From assembly GCA_902583075.1 (NCBI GenBank), contig CACHUN010000003.1, forward strand, positions 124,001 to 188,000: a stretch of DNA of 64,000 nucleotides. Direction: 5' to 3'. Origin of the DNA: an uncultured Pelagibacteraceae bacterium (GTDB lineage Bacteria > Pseudomonadota > Alphaproteobacteria > Pelagibacterales > Pelagibacteraceae). Under the pieces are notes generated by a model. It saw only the letters and a list, made by a program, of their open reading frames with translations, ran no database searches and had not been told where the DNA came from. The stretch's first letter is position 1. The number at the start of each line of letters is the position of its first letter. Below, piece after piece: positions 1 to 9,938 of the stretch. Made by a program: the position numbers and the translations under genes.

Positions 1-593
1 GTTTAGTTGATGCAAAAAAGATATCTGAACAAAAAAGTCCCAATCTTATTATTGCTGAAATAGAATATGGACAGTCTGAATTAGATGTTAAAATCGCAAG
101 ATCAGATTTATCTCCGACAGCAAAACTTTCACTTGAAAGATCATATACAGATGATCTAAGCGCAACTTATGATGAAAGGGAAAAAGATGTACTACAAGCA
201 ACAGTAAGTTGGCCATTTCAATTTGGAGGAAAGAATAAATCTAATATAAATAAAAATCTTCAAGTAAAAGGAATGAAAAAATTATTACTTGAGAATGCTT
301 TTAGAAATAATACACAAGGTGTTACTGCAGCTTGGTCTACTTTAGAATCTTCGAAAAGTCTACTAAGAGCCGTACAATCACAAGTTAAGGCTGCTGAAAT
401 TGCAAATGAGGGGATTAGTTTTGAATATGAGAGTGGTTTAAATAGATCTACATTTGATGTTCTTCAATCCAGATCAAATTTAATAAATGCTAAAATTAAT
501 CTTGCCGAAGCTGAAAGAAATTATTTATTAGCTCAATATAGTCTCTTAAAGTCCGCAGGTTTATTAAATAGCGAATACCTAAAACTTAGATAA
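1..593 (+). CDS. tolC: TolC-family outer membrane efflux protein, C-terminal part
   Basis: The frame is open from base 3 to the TAA at 591-593, giving about 196 residues; the start lies before the window. The pattern fits the second structural half of a TolC-type outer membrane channel: a strand region with W-P-F-Q-F-G-G (about residues 70-76), then long amphipathic helices rich in A, S, N and Q, including the typical E-x-G-L-N-R-S-T-F-D-V-L-Q-S-R segment near residues 137-151 and an N-A-K-I-N-L-A-E-A-E-R-N-Y helix. TolC partners inner-membrane pumps in type I secretion or efflux. No pump gene is visible on this side, so the partner is unknown. The next gene, recA, is unrelated and has its own spacer. 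Family call is firm; substrate cannot be said. Confidence 0.85.
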   Translation, partial: LVDAKKISEQKSPNLIIAEIEYGQSELDVKIARSDLSPTAKLSLERSYTDDLSATYDEREKDVLQATVSWPFQFGGKNKSNINKNLQVKGMKKLLLENAFRNNTQGVTAAWSTLESSKSLLRAVQSQVKAAEIANEGISFEYESGLNRSTFDVLQSRSNLINAKINLAEAERNYLLAQYSLLKSAGLLNSEYLKLR

Positions 594-594
594 A

Positions 595-612
595 TAGGGA
601 CTTCTAGCCCTA
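595..612 (+). terminator. Weak hairpin after the TolC-like gene
   Basis: TAGGG at 595-599 can pair with CCCTA at 608-612 across an 8-base loop, starting one base after the stop codon region. It is followed by ATTTT and an A run rather than a clear T run, so it is at best a weak terminator or a 3' end processing hairpin. Confidence 0.3.
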
Positions 613-636
613 ATTTTAAAAAAATATTGCCAATGA

Positions 637-651
637 GAACAAAATGTGTAC
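637..651. promoter_or_regulatory. Candidate LexA/SOS box upstream of recA
   Basis: GAAC (637-640), seven bases, GTAC (648-651). The alphaproteobacterial LexA box is GTTC-N7-GTTC, which reads GAAC-N7-GAAC on the other strand, so this site differs at one of eight fixed positions. It sits about 50 bases before the recA start, where an SOS operator would be expected. No lexA gene is in the window, and whether this organism has LexA is unknown, so the call is tentative. Confidence 0.3.
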
Positions 652-701
652 ATTTATTTTCATGATTCGAATGTTAATAAATGAAAAAAACGAGGCAAAA
701 A

Positions 702-1826
702 ATGACAAAAAATAACCTAAAAGTGGTGAAAACCGCAAAAGATAAAGAATTGGAAGATAAAGAAAAAAATAAAGCACTAGATGCTGCAATCAGCCAAATA
801 ACAGATAGTTTTGGAAAAGGCTCTGTGATGAAGCTTGGAGAACAAAAAGCAATGGATATTGAATCCATTTCTACAGGATCTTTAAGTTTGGATTTAGCAC
901 TTGGAATAGGCGGTTTGCCAAAAGGTAGAATTGTTGAAATTTACGGACCAGAGTCATCTGGTAAAACTACATTAGCTTTACAAGTTGTTGCTGAAGCACA
1001 AAAAGCAGGTGGAATTTGTGGATTTGTAGATGCAGAACATGCATTGGATCCAGTTTATGCAAAGAAATTAGGTGTTAATACTGAAGAGTTACTTATTTCA
1101 CAGCCAGATACTGGTGAACAAGCATTGGAAATAACAGATACTTTAATTAAATCTGGCTCAATGTCAGTTTTAGTAGTCGATTCAGTTGCAGCATTAACTC
1201 CAAGAGCAGAAATTGAAGGAGATATGGGAGATCACCATGTTGGTCTTCAAGCAAGACTAATGTCTCAAGCTCTTAGAAAATTAACAGGATCAATTTCAAG
1301 AACTAATACAATGGTTATATTTATTAACCAAATTAGAATGAAAATTGGTGTAATGTTTGGAAGTCCAGAAACAACTTCTGGAGGTAATTCTTTAAAATTT
1401 TATTCTTCAGTAAGAATGGATATTAGAAGAATTGGAGCAATAAAAGATAAAGAGCAAATTGTTGGAAATACAACAAGAGTAAAAGTTGTTAAAAACAAAG
1501 TTGCACCACCATTTAAAGTTGTTGAGTTCGACTTAATGTATGGAAAAGGAATTAGTAAAGTAGGGGAACTAATCGACCTTGGTGCCAAAGCTGAGATTGT
1601 TGAAAAATCTGGAGCTTGGTACGCTTACAAAGGTGAAAAAATTGGTCAAGGTAGAGAGAATGCTAAACTTTACCTTGAACAAAATCCAAAAGCTGCTGCT
1701 GAAATTGAAATGGCTATCAGAGAAAAAGCTGGTGTTATTTCAAAAAAGATTGAGGGTAATCCTTTAAGCGAAGAAAAGCTTGAAGCACAGAAGAAAGAGG
1801 AAGAAGTTCCTACTAAAAAGAATTAG
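702..1826 (+). CDS. recA: Recombinase A
   Basis: RecA forms filaments on single-stranded DNA, drives ATP-dependent strand exchange and activates the SOS response. The Walker A motif G-P-E-S-S-G-K-T-T is at about residues 82-90 of the chosen form, followed by the Walker B-like V-V-D-S-V-A-A-L and the L1/L2 region containing F-I-N-Q-I-R. The C-terminus is lysine/glutamate rich. Two in-frame ATGs compete, at 681 and 702. I chose 702 because GAGG at 692-695 lies six bases before it, while nothing resembling a ribosome site precedes 681. The chosen form has 374 residues, close to the usual 350-ish. The gene is monocistronic: an upstream spacer with a possible SOS box and an intrinsic terminator right after the stop. 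Confidence 0.97.
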   Translation: MTKNNLKVVKTAKDKELEDKEKNKALDAAISQITDSFGKGSVMKLGEQKAMDIESISTGSLSLDLALGIGGLPKGRIVEIYGPESSGKTTLALQVVAEAQKAGGICGFVDAEHALDPVYAKKLGVNTEELLISQPDTGEQALEITDTLIKSGSMSVLVVDSVAALTPRAEIEGDMGDHHVGLQARLMSQALRKLTGSISRTNTMVIFINQIRMKIGVMFGSPETTSGGNSLKFYSSVRMDIRRIGAIKDKEQIVGNTTRVKVVKNKVAPPFKVVEFDLMYGKGISKVGELIDLGAKAEIVEKSGAWYAYKGEKIGQGRENAKLYLEQNPKAAAEIEMAIREKAGVISKKIEGNPLSEEKLEAQKKEEEVPTKKN

Positions 1827-1845
1827 CAGATAACTTTTAGTTATT

Positions 1846-1876
1846 AAAAAAAGGCGCTCTATTCGGCGCCTTTTTT
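1846..1876 (+). terminator. Rho-independent terminator of recA
   Basis: GGCGC at 1853-1857 pairs with GCGCC at 1866-1870, the stem being extended by A7 on the left and T6 on the right, with a short loop. The T run completes a classical intrinsic terminator 20 bases after the recA stop. It isolates recA from alaS. The G+C-rich stem stands out sharply from the A+T-rich surroundings. Confidence 0.9.
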
Positions 1877-1925
1877 CCCTTCAGAGGTGTAGACATCATA
1901 TAAAAATGCTGTATTTTAGATAAAT

Positions 1926-4589
1926 ATGGCTAAAACATTAAATGAAATTAGGTCAGCATTTTTGGATTATTTTGAAAAAAATGATCATAAAATAGTTGAG
2001 TCTAGCAATTTAGTCCCGAATAATGACCCAACATTGATGTTTGCCAATTCAGGAATGGTCCAATTTAAAAATGTGTTTACTGGACTGGAAAAGAGAGACT
2101 ATCAAAGAGCTACAACATCTCAAAAATGTGTAAGAGCAGGTGGTAAGCATAACGATCTTGAAAATGTTGGCTATACTCCAAGACACCATACGTTTTTTGA
2201 AATGTTGGGAAACTTTTCTTTTGGTGATTATTTTAAAGAAAGAGCTATTGAACTTGCGTGGAATTTAATAACAAAAGAATTTGGTTTAGATAAGAACAGG
2301 CTTTATGTAACAGTCTACCACGACGATGACGAAGCCTTTAATTACTGGAAAAAAATTGCTGGGTTAAGTGAAGATAAAATCATAAGGATAGCAACATCTG
2401 ATAATTTTTGGTCTATGGGTGAAACTGGACCTTGTGGACCTTGTTCAGAAATATTTTATGATCATGGAGACCACTTGGAAGGTGGATTGCCAGGAACAAA
2501 AAATGAGGATGGTGATAGATTTATAGAAATTTGGAATTTAGTCTTTATGCAGTATGAGCAAATTTCAAAAGATAAGCGTATTAATCTGCCAAAACCATCA
2601 GTTGATACTGGTATGGGTTTAGAGAGAATTGCTGCATTGCTTCAAGGAACTCACGACAACTACGAAACAGATCATTTTAAAAAAATAATAAACTCTGCTG
2701 CAGAAATTTTAAAAGTCGAACCTAATAACGATAATTTAGCAAGTTTTAGAGTAATAGCAGATCACTTACGAGCAAGTTCATTTTTAATTGCTGAGGGAGT
2801 TTTGCCATCAAATGAAGGAAGAGGTTATGTACTAAGAAGAATTATGAGAAGAGGAATGAGGCATTCCCACTTGCTTGGTTCTAAAGAGCCAATTTTTTAT
2901 AATATTTTTAAAACTTTAAAAGATGAGATGAAAGGTAATTACTCAGAAATAGAAAGAGCTGAGTCTTTAATTAAAGAAACATTAAGAATGGAAGAAGAAA
3001 AATTTTTAATTCTTTTAGACAGAGGTATTAAAATATTAAATGAGGAAATGACTAAAATAGACAAGATATTACCTGGAGAAGTAGCTTTTAAACTCTATGA
3101 TACCTATGGTTTTCCATTAGACCTGACACAAGACATCTTAAAAAATAAATCATTAACAATAGACAACCATAAATTTCAAAGTTTAATGAAAGAAAGTAAA
3201 GAACTTGCTAAGAAAAATTGGAAAGGCTCAGGTGACAGTGCGGTAGATGATATTTGGTTTTCGATAAAAGATAGATTAGGTCCTTCAGAATTCCTAGGAT
3301 ATGAGACTGATCAAGCAGAAGGTATTATTTTATCATTACTAAAAGACAACAAAGAAGTAAATGAATTGAATAAAAACGATGAAGGAATTATTATTTTAAA
3401 TCAAACTCCTTTTTATGGAGAGTCTGGAGGACAGGTAGGAGATACTGGTGAAATAATATCTGGAGACTTTAAGTTCGAGATCACAGATGTCCAAAAAAAA
3501 TTAGGTGATCTATTTGTACATTACGGCAAAGTTAAATCAGGAAGTATAAAAATCAAAGACAATGTTGAGATGAAAATTGATATTGATAGACGTAATAATA
3601 TAAGAGCTTATCACTCAGCAACACACCTTTTGCATGAGTCTTTAAGAAGAGTATTAGGTACTCATGTTACACAAAAAGGATCATTAGTAGCACCAGATAG
3701 ATTAAGATTTGATTTTAGCCATATGAAACCAATTTCAGACCAGGAAATAGAAAAAATAGAAAATCACGTTAATTCAATGGTACAAAAAAAATCAGAAGTT
3801 AAAACAAGGATCATGACTCCTAAAGAAGCAGTAGATAATGGAGCCCTGGCACTCTTTGGAGAAAAATATGGAGAAGAGGTTAGAGTATTATCTATGGGAG
3901 ATGAGAAAGAAAGGTATTTTTCCACTGAATTGTGTGGAGGTACGCATGTACGAAACACTGGTGACATAGGAAAATTCAAAATTATTAGCCAATCATCAAT
4001 TGCAGCAGGTGTGAGAAGAGTAGAAGCACTTAGAGAAAATCAATTAAATAGTTTCTTACAAAATAAAGAAAAATTATCTGACTTATCCGCGCAAAAAGAT
4101 GAAGAAATGATTAATGACTTATCAAAACAGATAATTAAATTAGGTGGCAAACCAAATATAGAAAATGAAGATAATAAGATTTTAATTAAAGATTTATCAA
4201 AACAACTAGAGCAATTAAAATTTAGTTCAATTTTAGAAAATAATTTAAAAAATATAATTCAAGATGTTAAAATTAATAATATAAGTGTAAGATTTCAAAA
4301 AGTTGATGATCTTCCACCTAAAGAGCTGAGAAAATTGGTTGATGCCGGAAAAAAAGAGCTAAACACAGGAATTGTAATAGTTTTTGCTAGTCTAGAAGAC
4401 AAAGTAGGTCTTGCAGTTGGGATAACAAATGAGCTTCTTGATAAGTATGATGCAGTCACATTCGCTAAAACAGGATCTGAAATTATTGGTGGAAAAGGTG
4501 GTGGTGGTAGAAAAGATTTTGCACAAGCGGGAGGCCAATTTAAAGATAAAATTGATGAGGCTTTTGAAAAAATTAAGTCTTTAATTTAG
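1926..4589 (+). CDS. alaS: Alanine--tRNA ligase
   Basis: Charges tRNA-Ala and clears mischarged Ser/Gly. At 887 residues it has the full class II layout: N-terminal catalytic domain with the motif around G-N-F-S-F-G-D-Y-F (about residues 95-103), the tRNA-recognition region, an editing domain whose zinc-binding residues show as H-S-A-T-H (about 563) and C-G-G-T-H (about 668), and a C-terminal DHHA1-type domain ending in the glycine run G-G-K-G-G-G-G-R near residue 860. The ATG follows recA's terminator by about 50 bases. The 3' end overlaps the convergent icd gene by 9 bases. Position next to recA is common in bacteria. Confidence 0.98.
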   Translation: MAKTLNEIRSAFLDYFEKNDHKIVESSNLVPNNDPTLMFANSGMVQFKNVFTGLEKRDYQRATTSQKCVRAGGKHNDLENVGYTPRHHTFFEMLGNFSFGDYFKERAIELAWNLITKEFGLDKNRLYVTVYHDDDEAFNYWKKIAGLSEDKIIRIATSDNFWSMGETGPCGPCSEIFYDHGDHLEGGLPGTKNEDGDRFIEIWNLVFMQYEQISKDKRINLPKPSVDTGMGLERIAALLQGTHDNYETDHFKKIINSAAEILKVEPNNDNLASFRVIADHLRASSFLIAEGVLPSNEGRGYVLRRIMRRGMRHSHLLGSKEPIFYNIFKTLKDEMKGNYSEIERAESLIKETLRMEEEKFLILLDRGIKILNEEMTKIDKILPGEVAFKLYDTYGFPLDLTQDILKNKSLTIDNHKFQSLMKESKELAKKNWKGSGDSAVDDIWFSIKDRLGPSEFLGYETDQAEGIILSLLKDNKEVNELNKNDEGIIILNQTPFYGESGGQVGDTGEIISGDFKFEITDVQKKLGDLFVHYGKVKSGSIKIKDNVEMKIDIDRRNNIRAYHSATHLLHESLRRVLGTHVTQKGSLVAPDRLRFDFSHMKPISDQEIEKIENHVNSMVQKKSEVKTRIMTPKEAVDNGALALFGEKYGEEVRVLSMGDEKERYFSTELCGGTHVRNTGDIGKFKIISQSSIAAGVRRVEALRENQLNSFLQNKEKLSDLSAQKDEEMINDLSKQIIKLGGKPNIENEDNKILIKDLSKQLEQLKFSSILENNLKNIIQDVKINNISVRFQKVDDLPPKELRKLVDAGKKELNTGIVIVFASLEDKVGLAVGITNELLDKYDAVTFAKTGSEIIGGKGGGGRKDFAQAGGQFKDKIDEAFEKIKSLI

Positions 4590-5795
4590 TTTTTGTCTCA
4601 ACTTACCATCTAAAGTATCTAAAAATTGATTAGTTGTTAAATACTTTGTTGAAGGTCCTATCAAAATAGCTAAGTCCTTAGTCATTGAGCCTTCTTCAAC
4701 ACAATCAACACATACTTTTTCTAGTGTTTCTGCAAACTTTATTAATTCCTCATTTCCATCTAATTTTCCTCTATGAGCCAAACCTCTTGTCCATGCAAAA
4801 ATAGATGCAATAGGATTTGTTGAGGTTTCTTTACCTTGTTGATGCATTCTAAAATGTCTTGTTACTGTTCCATGTGCAGCTTCTGCTTCCATTGTTTTGC
4901 CATCTGGAGCAAGCAAGACACTTGTCATTAAACCTAAAGATCCATATCCTTGAGCAACGGTATCTGATTGTACATCTCCATCATAATTTTTGCACGCCCA
5001 AATATATTTACCATGCCATTTCATTGCGCATGCTACCATGTCATCTATCAATCTATGCTCATAAGTAATTTTATTTTGATCAAATCTATCCTTAAATTCT
5101 TTTTCAAAAACTTCCTCAAAAATATCTTTAAATCTTCCGTCGTATCTTTTTAAAATTGTATTTTTAGTAGAAAGGTAAACTGGCCATTTTTTAATTAATC
5201 CATAGTTAAAGCAAGATCTTGCAAAGTCCTCTATTGATTTGTCCAAATTATACATTGATAATGCAATCCCAGGACCTGGGAAATTGAAGACTTCATACTT
5301 TCTCTCATCAGAACCATCTTCAGCAGTCCATTTGATTTCTAACTTACCTTTACCGGGTACTGTAAAGTCTGTTGCTCTGTATTGATCACCAAAAGCATGT
5401 CTACCTATGATCAATGGATCTGTCCATGAGGGCACAAGTTTTGGAATATTTTTACAAATTATAGGTTCTCTAAAAACAGTTCCTCCAATTATATTTCTTA
5501 TTGTACCATTTGGAGATCTCCACATTTTTTTAAGATTAAATTCTCTTACTCTAGCCTCATCAGGTGTGATGGTTGCACACTTAATACCGACACCATTTCT
5601 TTTAATTGCATTAGCACATTCAATTGTAATTTTATCTTCTGTTTTGTCTCTACTTTCCATTCCCAAATCGTAATACTCAATTTTGAGATCAAGGTAAGTT
5701 AAAACGAGCTTGTTTTTTATGAAGTCCCATATAACTCTGGTCATTTCATCGCCATCTAACTCTACAATGGGGTTTTTAACCTTAATTTTACTCAT
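4581..5795 (-). CDS. icd: NADP-dependent isocitrate dehydrogenase
   Basis: Oxidative decarboxylation of isocitrate to 2-oxoglutarate in the TCA cycle, with NADPH as product. The 404-residue length and the sequence ([13 protein letters not shown] near residue 11, R-S-P-N-G-T-I-R-N at 93-101 containing the substrate-binding serine) match the homodimeric, eukaryote-like type II family common in Alphaproteobacteria, not the E. coli type. The D-D-M-V-A and Y-D-G-D-V-Q-S-D metal-binding segments are present. It converges on alaS with a 9-base overlap and diverges from psd; the 78-base spacer to psd must hold promoters for both. Confidence 0.97.
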   Translation of the reverse strand: MSKIKVKNPIVELDGDEMTRVIWDFIKNKLVLTYLDLKIEYYDLGMESRDKTEDKITIECANAIKRNGVGIKCATITPDEARVREFNLKKMWRSPNGTIRNIIGGTVFREPIICKNIPKLVPSWTDPLIIGRHAFGDQYRATDFTVPGKGKLEIKWTAEDGSDERKYEVFNFPGPGIALSMYNLDKSIEDFARSCFNYGLIKKWPVYLSTKNTILKRYDGRFKDIFEEVFEKEFKDRFDQNKITYEHRLIDDMVACAMKWHGKYIWACKNYDGDVQSDTVAQGYGSLGLMTSVLLAPDGKTMEAEAAHGTVTRHFRMHQQGKETSTNPIASIFAWTRGLAHRGKLDGNEELIKFAETLEKVCVDCVEEGSMTKDLAILIGPSTKYLTTNQFLDTLDGKLRQKLN

Positions 5796-5873
5796 TTTTT
5801 CGATATATCTTAATAGTTGAATTTATTCTTTTTGTATACATATTAATCCAAAATTATCAATTATAGGATTGTC

Positions 5874-6518
5874 ATGAGTAAAATATTTCCGAAAATACAT
5901 AACGAAGGATACAAATTTATTATTATTTTTGCAATCGTAACTATAATTCTCTATTTCCTAAACGGATTTCTTGGTTTTATAGGATTGGTATTAACTATTT
6001 GGTGTTATTATTTTTTTAGAGACCCTGAAAGAACTTCAATAGGTGATGATAACTATCTTACAAGTCCAGCTGATGGAGTCGTACTACAAGTAATGGATAC
6101 TAATGGTCCAAAAGAATTAGGTTTAGAAAATAAACAAATGAAAAAAATTAGTATTTTTATGGATGTCTTTGATTGCCATGTAAATAGGTCTCCATGTTCT
6201 GGAGCAATATCTGAGATACTTTATAAACCAGGAAAGTTTTTTAATGCATCTTTAGATAAAGCAAGTGAAGATAATGAGAGAAATTATTATAAAATAAAAA
6301 ATTCTAATGGAGAAGACATAATTGTTGTCCAAATAGCAGGACTTGTTGCAAGACGGATTGTAACAGAGGTTTCTAAAGATGAGCTTGTAGAACAAGGTTC
6401 AAGAATAGGAATGATTAGATTTGGAAGTAGGGCTGATATGTATTTTGAAAATTATACTCCTTTGGTAAAAGTTGATCAAAAAACTATAGCTGGCGAAACT
6501 TTAATCGCAAAAAAATGA
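5874..6518 (+). CDS. psd: Phosphatidylserine decarboxylase proenzyme
   Basis: Makes phosphatidylethanolamine from phosphatidylserine at the inner membrane. The protein is 214 residues, the short form of the family without the long N-terminal region. Two hydrophobic segments near residues 15-45 anchor it. The pyruvoyl-forming serine is in F-G-S-R (Ser about 185), where self-cleavage yields a large beta and a small alpha chain; the supporting Asp (P-A-D-G, about 67) and His (D-C-H-V-N, about 102) are in place. pssA starts four bases after the stop, so the two enzymes act in sequence from one transcript. Confidence 0.95.
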   Translation: MSKIFPKIHNEGYKFIIIFAIVTIILYFLNGFLGFIGLVLTIWCYYFFRDPERTSIGDDNYLTSPADGVVLQVMDTNGPKELGLENKQMKKISIFMDVFDCHVNRSPCSGAISEILYKPGKFFNASLDKASEDNERNYYKIKNSNGEDIIVVQIAGLVARRIVTEVSKDELVEQGSRIGMIRFGSRADMYFENYTPLVKVDQKTIAGETLIAKK

Positions 6519-6522
6519 TTTA

Positions 6523-7320
6523 ATGGAGCCTCAAAATAAAAATATTAAATTAGTTTCTAGTAAAAAAACAAGAGTTATTCTACCAAATATTTTAACACTT
6601 GTTGGAGTATGTATTGGACTGACTTCAATAAAGTTTGCATTTGATGGTAAATTTGAATTATCAATTATCGCAGTTATAGTTGCTGCAATTATTGATGGTT
6701 TAGACGGTAGAATTGCAAGGTTAATTAAAGGAACTTCTAAAGTTGGAAAAGAACTAGACTCTCTTACTGATGTTATAAGTTTTGGTGTAGCTCCAGCTTT
6801 TATAATGTATTTTTGGGCTTTGTCTGAAACTGGAAGAGTAGGTTGGTTAATTTCGTTAATTTATGTTGTTTGTGTTGCACTTAGACTTGCAAGGTTTAAT
6901 GTTTCTTCAAATGAAGAGAGTTCTTGGAAAGATAATTTTTTTGAAGGAATTCCATCTCCAGCAGGTGGAGTTCTTGTTTTAATGCCTTTGATATTAAGTA
7001 TTAGTGAATTTCAGTTTTTAAACTTAAATTATCAAATTATCGTACCTATTATGTTTATAATTGTTTCAATATTGTTAATAAGCAAAATACCAACTTATTC
7101 TTTTAAAAGGATAGCTGTCCCAAGAAGTACATCAATATTTTTGTTATTTGGAATAATCTTATATTTTGGCTTAATTCTTGTTTATACATTTAATGCTATT
7201 ATTATTTCAGGTGTAATTTATTTGTTAATGGTACCAATAAGTTCAATGCATTATTTAATGGTTAAAAAGAATGCGAAAGCCATCGCAGATGATACTGATC
7301 ATCACGAAGATGTGTTATAA
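6523..7320 (+). CDS. pssA: CDP-diacylglycerol--serine O-phosphatidyltransferase
   Basis: Condenses CDP-diacylglycerol with serine to phosphatidylserine, the substrate of Psd encoded just upstream. The CDP-alcohol phosphotransferase signature D-G-x2-A-R-x8-G-x3-D-x3-D is complete at about residues 61-83. The remainder is strongly hydrophobic with about seven membrane helices, and the 265-residue length is normal. The gene starts four bases after psd and ends directly against the next ATG at 7321, implying one transcription unit. A histidine/aspartate-rich tail closes the protein. Confidence 0.95.
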   Translation: MEPQNKNIKLVSSKKTRVILPNILTLVGVCIGLTSIKFAFDGKFELSIIAVIVAAIIDGLDGRIARLIKGTSKVGKELDSLTDVISFGVAPAFIMYFWALSETGRVGWLISLIYVVCVALRLARFNVSSNEESSWKDNFFEGIPSPAGGVLVLMPLILSISEFQFLNLNYQIIVPIMFIIVSILLISKIPTYSFKRIAVPRSTSIFLLFGIILYFGLILVYTFNAIIISGVIYLLMVPISSMHYLMVKKNAKAIADDTDHHEDVL

Positions 7321-8220
7321 ATGAAGGAAAATACAATAATCTCATTAGCAGATGCAAATTATTTCAATCTTCTTAACGAATTAATTGACTCAATTAATAG
7401 ATTTGAACAAAGCAAAACAGTAGATATTTGCATCATGGATGCAGGATTAACTGGTGAACAAATTAAAATATTAGAAAAAAAAGTAGCTCAAATCAAAAAG
7501 GCTGAGTGGGATATAGAAGTTCCAAATTTTAAAATAAAAGGAAGAGAATGGTTGAAAAGTCAGGTATCTAGAGCATTCTTACCAAATTATTTTCCAGGAT
7601 ATAAAAAATATTTATGGATAGATGCTGATGCATGGGTAAACTCTTGGTACGCAATCGATCTTTACTTTCAGGGCTGTGAGAATAAAAAATTAGCAATAGC
7701 AACATCAGCAGATAGATCTTACGGAAGAGTTTTAAGAGCAGATTGGGTGTGGGGAAGTTTTGCGAGAATAAAATCACAAAATTATAAACACGCTAAATCA
7801 TCAGGTTTCTCAGAGAAAGTTTCAAGAGAAGTTGCCCTTAAACCCCATTTGAATATTGGATTATTTTGCTTAGAAGAAAGTGCTCCTCATTGGGAAATCT
7901 GGCAAAAAAATTTGAAAAAAGCTTTATCCTCTGGAAAAATTTGGGGTTCAGAACAAATTGCAATGAATATTACAATATATTCAGATAATTTAGACGTAGA
8001 AATTTTACCTGCTTATTGCAACTGGACTTTAATCGAAGCGATTAAATTTGACAAAAAACAAAATACTTTTGTTGAACCTTATTTACCAAACCATGAAATA
8101 GGAATTATTCATTTAGCAGGAAAAAATAATGACAATATAAGAAATAATAAAAATTATATGTCCAAAGTTAAAACATTGGATGGAGATACAATTGAAAAAT
8201 CTTTAAGATTTGGGAATTAG
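7321..8220 (+). CDS. Putative glycosyltransferase (GT-A-like)
   Basis: Not assignable to a named family by eye. The 299-residue protein reads like a nucleotide-sugar-dependent transferase: an N-terminal Rossmann-like start (I-I-S-L-A-D-A-N-Y) and a D-A-D motif at residues 101-103 after the hydrophobic strand K-Y-L-W-I, the position of the metal-binding DxD of GT-A enzymes such as GT8. A later conserved-looking I-I-H-L-A-G-K-N segment near residue 260 resembles the histidine region that closes GT8 active sites. No membrane helix is seen. It lies with no spacer between pssA and rlmE, so a lipid or envelope glycosylation role is possible but only inferred. Confidence 0.6.
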   Translation: MKENTIISLADANYFNLLNELIDSINRFEQSKTVDICIMDAGLTGEQIKILEKKVAQIKKAEWDIEVPNFKIKGREWLKSQVSRAFLPNYFPGYKKYLWIDADAWVNSWYAIDLYFQGCENKKLAIATSADRSYGRVLRADWVWGSFARIKSQNYKHAKSSGFSEKVSREVALKPHLNIGLFCLEESAPHWEIWQKNLKKALSSGKIWGSEQIAMNITIYSDNLDVEILPAYCNWTLIEAIKFDKKQNTFVEPYLPNHEIGIIHLAGKNNDNIRNNKNYMSKVKTLDGDTIEKSLRFGN

Positions 8221-8832
8221 TTGAAAAAGAATAAATTTTCTAAAAATTGGATCATTAAGCAAAAGAGAGATATTTACGTCAAAAAATCAAAATTAGAGGG
8301 TTATAGGTCAAGAGCTGTATACAAATTGCAAGAAATAAACGATAAATTTAAAATAATCAAAAATAATATCTCAGTTATAGATCTTGGCGCAGCCCCGGGT
8401 AGTTGGTCTCAGTATATATCAAGAAATTTCAGTAACTCTAAAATAATTTCAATTGATTTAAAGGATATTGAACCAATAAAGAATTTAATACATATAAAAG
8501 GGGATTTTACTGAGGAGCAACAAAAAAAAAATATCAAAAATTATTTTGGTAAGAAAGTTGATCTTATAGTCTCTGATATGGCAGTTAACACCACAGGTAA
8601 TAAAAGTGTAGACTCATTAGTTACAGGAGAATTATGTATAGAAGCAATGAATTTTGCAATTGAATTACTTAATAAAAAAGGAAATTTTATTTCTAAACTT
8701 TTTATGGGATCATCTTTTAACGAGATTGTCGCATTAGGTAAAAAATCTTTTAAAGATGTTGATATTTTCAAGCCTCCTTCAAGCAGAAAAGACTCTAAAG
8801 AAAATTTTATAATTTGTAGAAATTTGAAATAG
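8221..8832 (+). CDS. rlmE: 23S rRNA 2'-O-ribose U2552 methyltransferase
   Basis: RrmJ/FtsJ family; methylates the A-loop uridine of 23S rRNA late in 50S assembly. S-adenosylmethionine motif I (I-D-L-G-A-A-P-G-S-W-S-Q) spans about residues 54-64. The catalytic K-D-K-E tetrad is visible: Lys in A-V-Y-K-L-Q (35), Asp in S-D-M-A (about 118), Lys in F-I-S-K-L-F (about 160), and a late Glu. The start is TTG at 8221, directly after the preceding stop; no ATG further in would keep the conserved N-terminus. The 203-residue length is normal. Confidence 0.93.
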   Translation: MKKNKFSKNWIIKQKRDIYVKKSKLEGYRSRAVYKLQEINDKFKIIKNNISVIDLGAAPGSWSQYISRNFSNSKIISIDLKDIEPIKNLIHIKGDFTEEQQKKNIKNYFGKKVDLIVSDMAVNTTGNKSVDSLVTGELCIEAMNFAIELLNKKGNFISKLFMGSSFNEIVALGKKSFKDVDIFKPPSSRKDSKENFIICRNLK

Positions 8833-8871
8833 TTATCCTTTTATTTTTTCAAGAATCATTTATATAAGGAC

Positions 8872-9936
8872 ATGGAAACTATTAAAGAAGCTTTAACATT
8901 TGATGATGTTACTTTAGCGCCAAATTACTCAGCAATTCTACCTAGTGAAGTAATCACCTCCATAAATTTAACAGAAAGTCTAAAGATGAAAATACCACTT
9001 TTGTCATCTGCAATGGACACTGTTACAGAATCTTCAATGGGTATTGCTATGGCAAGATCAGGGGGATTAGGAATAATTCATAGAAACTTAAATATTGAAG
9101 AACAGATTAGAGAAATTAGAAAAGTAAAATCAAAAAAATTACTAGTAGGTGCTGCAGTTGGCGCGAGTGATAAAGAATTAAAAAGAGCTCAAAAAATATT
9201 AAAAGAAAACTTAGACTTAATAGTAATTGATACAGCGCACGGACATACCAAAAAAGTAGGAGATATAATTAAAAAAATAAAAAAAATACGTCCTAAGAAA
9301 ACAGCAATTTGTGCCGGAAATATAGCCACAGCAGAAGCTGCAAAATTTTTGGTAGGACTAGGTGTTGATATTATAAAAGTAGGAATTGGTCCAGGATCTA
9401 TTTGTACAACAAGACTTGTAGCTGGAATAGGTGTTCCACAACTAAGTGCGATATTAAATGTTAAAAAGGGAATTGGGAAAAGTAAAACAAGGTTAATTGC
9501 TGATGGTGGAATAAAATTTTCTGGTGATATTGCTAAAGCATTAGCAGCTGGCGCAGATGCAGTAATGATAGGTTCATTATTTGCAGGTACAGATGAAGCG
9601 CCTGGTAAAAAAATAAAAAAAAATGGAAAATTATATAAATATTTCAGGGGTATGGGATCAATTGGTGCTATGAATAAAGGTTCAGCAGACAGATATTTTC
9701 AAACGAAACAAAAGGATACATCAAAATACGTAGCGGAAGGTGTAGAGGGATATATTAAATACAAAGGTAAAGTTGATAACATAATCTACAACTTAGTTGG
9801 AGGTTTAAAATCTTCAATGGGCTACATGGGAGCCAAGAAAGTAATTGATTTAAGAAAAAAACCGAAATTTGTAAAAATTACTAAAGCAGGATTTTATGAA
9901 AGTATGGTACATAATATAGATGTTATAAAAAAATAA
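8872..9936 (+). CDS. guaB: IMP dehydrogenase without CBS (Bateman) domains
   Basis: Oxidises IMP to XMP, the committed step to guanine nucleotides. The catalytic barrel is complete: F-D-D-V-T-L at the N-terminus, S-S-A-M-D-T-V, the active-site loop G-S-I-C-T-T-R with Cys178, I-A-D-G-G-I, and the flap region containing R-Y-F-Q. The protein has only 354 residues against roughly 490 for ordinary bacterial enzymes, because the paired CBS module is absent: R-K-V-K-S (about 83-87) runs straight into L-L-V-G-A-A-V-G (90-97). Loss of CBS domains should remove the adenylate/guanylate control those domains give. guaA follows after one small gene. A-A-G-G-A lies unusually close to the ATG. Confidence 0.95.
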   Translation: METIKEALTFDDVTLAPNYSAILPSEVITSINLTESLKMKIPLLSSAMDTVTESSMGIAMARSGGLGIIHRNLNIEEQIREIRKVKSKKLLVGAAVGASDKELKRAQKILKENLDLIVIDTAHGHTKKVGDIIKKIKKIRPKKTAICAGNIATAEAAKFLVGLGVDIIKVGIGPGSICTTRLVAGIGVPQLSAILNVKKGIGKSKTRLIADGGIKFSGDIAKALAAGADAVMIGSLFAGTDEAPGKKIKKNGKLYKYFRGMGSIGAMNKGSADRYFQTKQKDTSKYVAEGVEGYIKYKGKVDNIIYNLVGGLKSSMGYMGAKKVIDLRKKPKFVKITKAGFYESMVHNIDVIKK

Positions 9937-9938
9937 TT

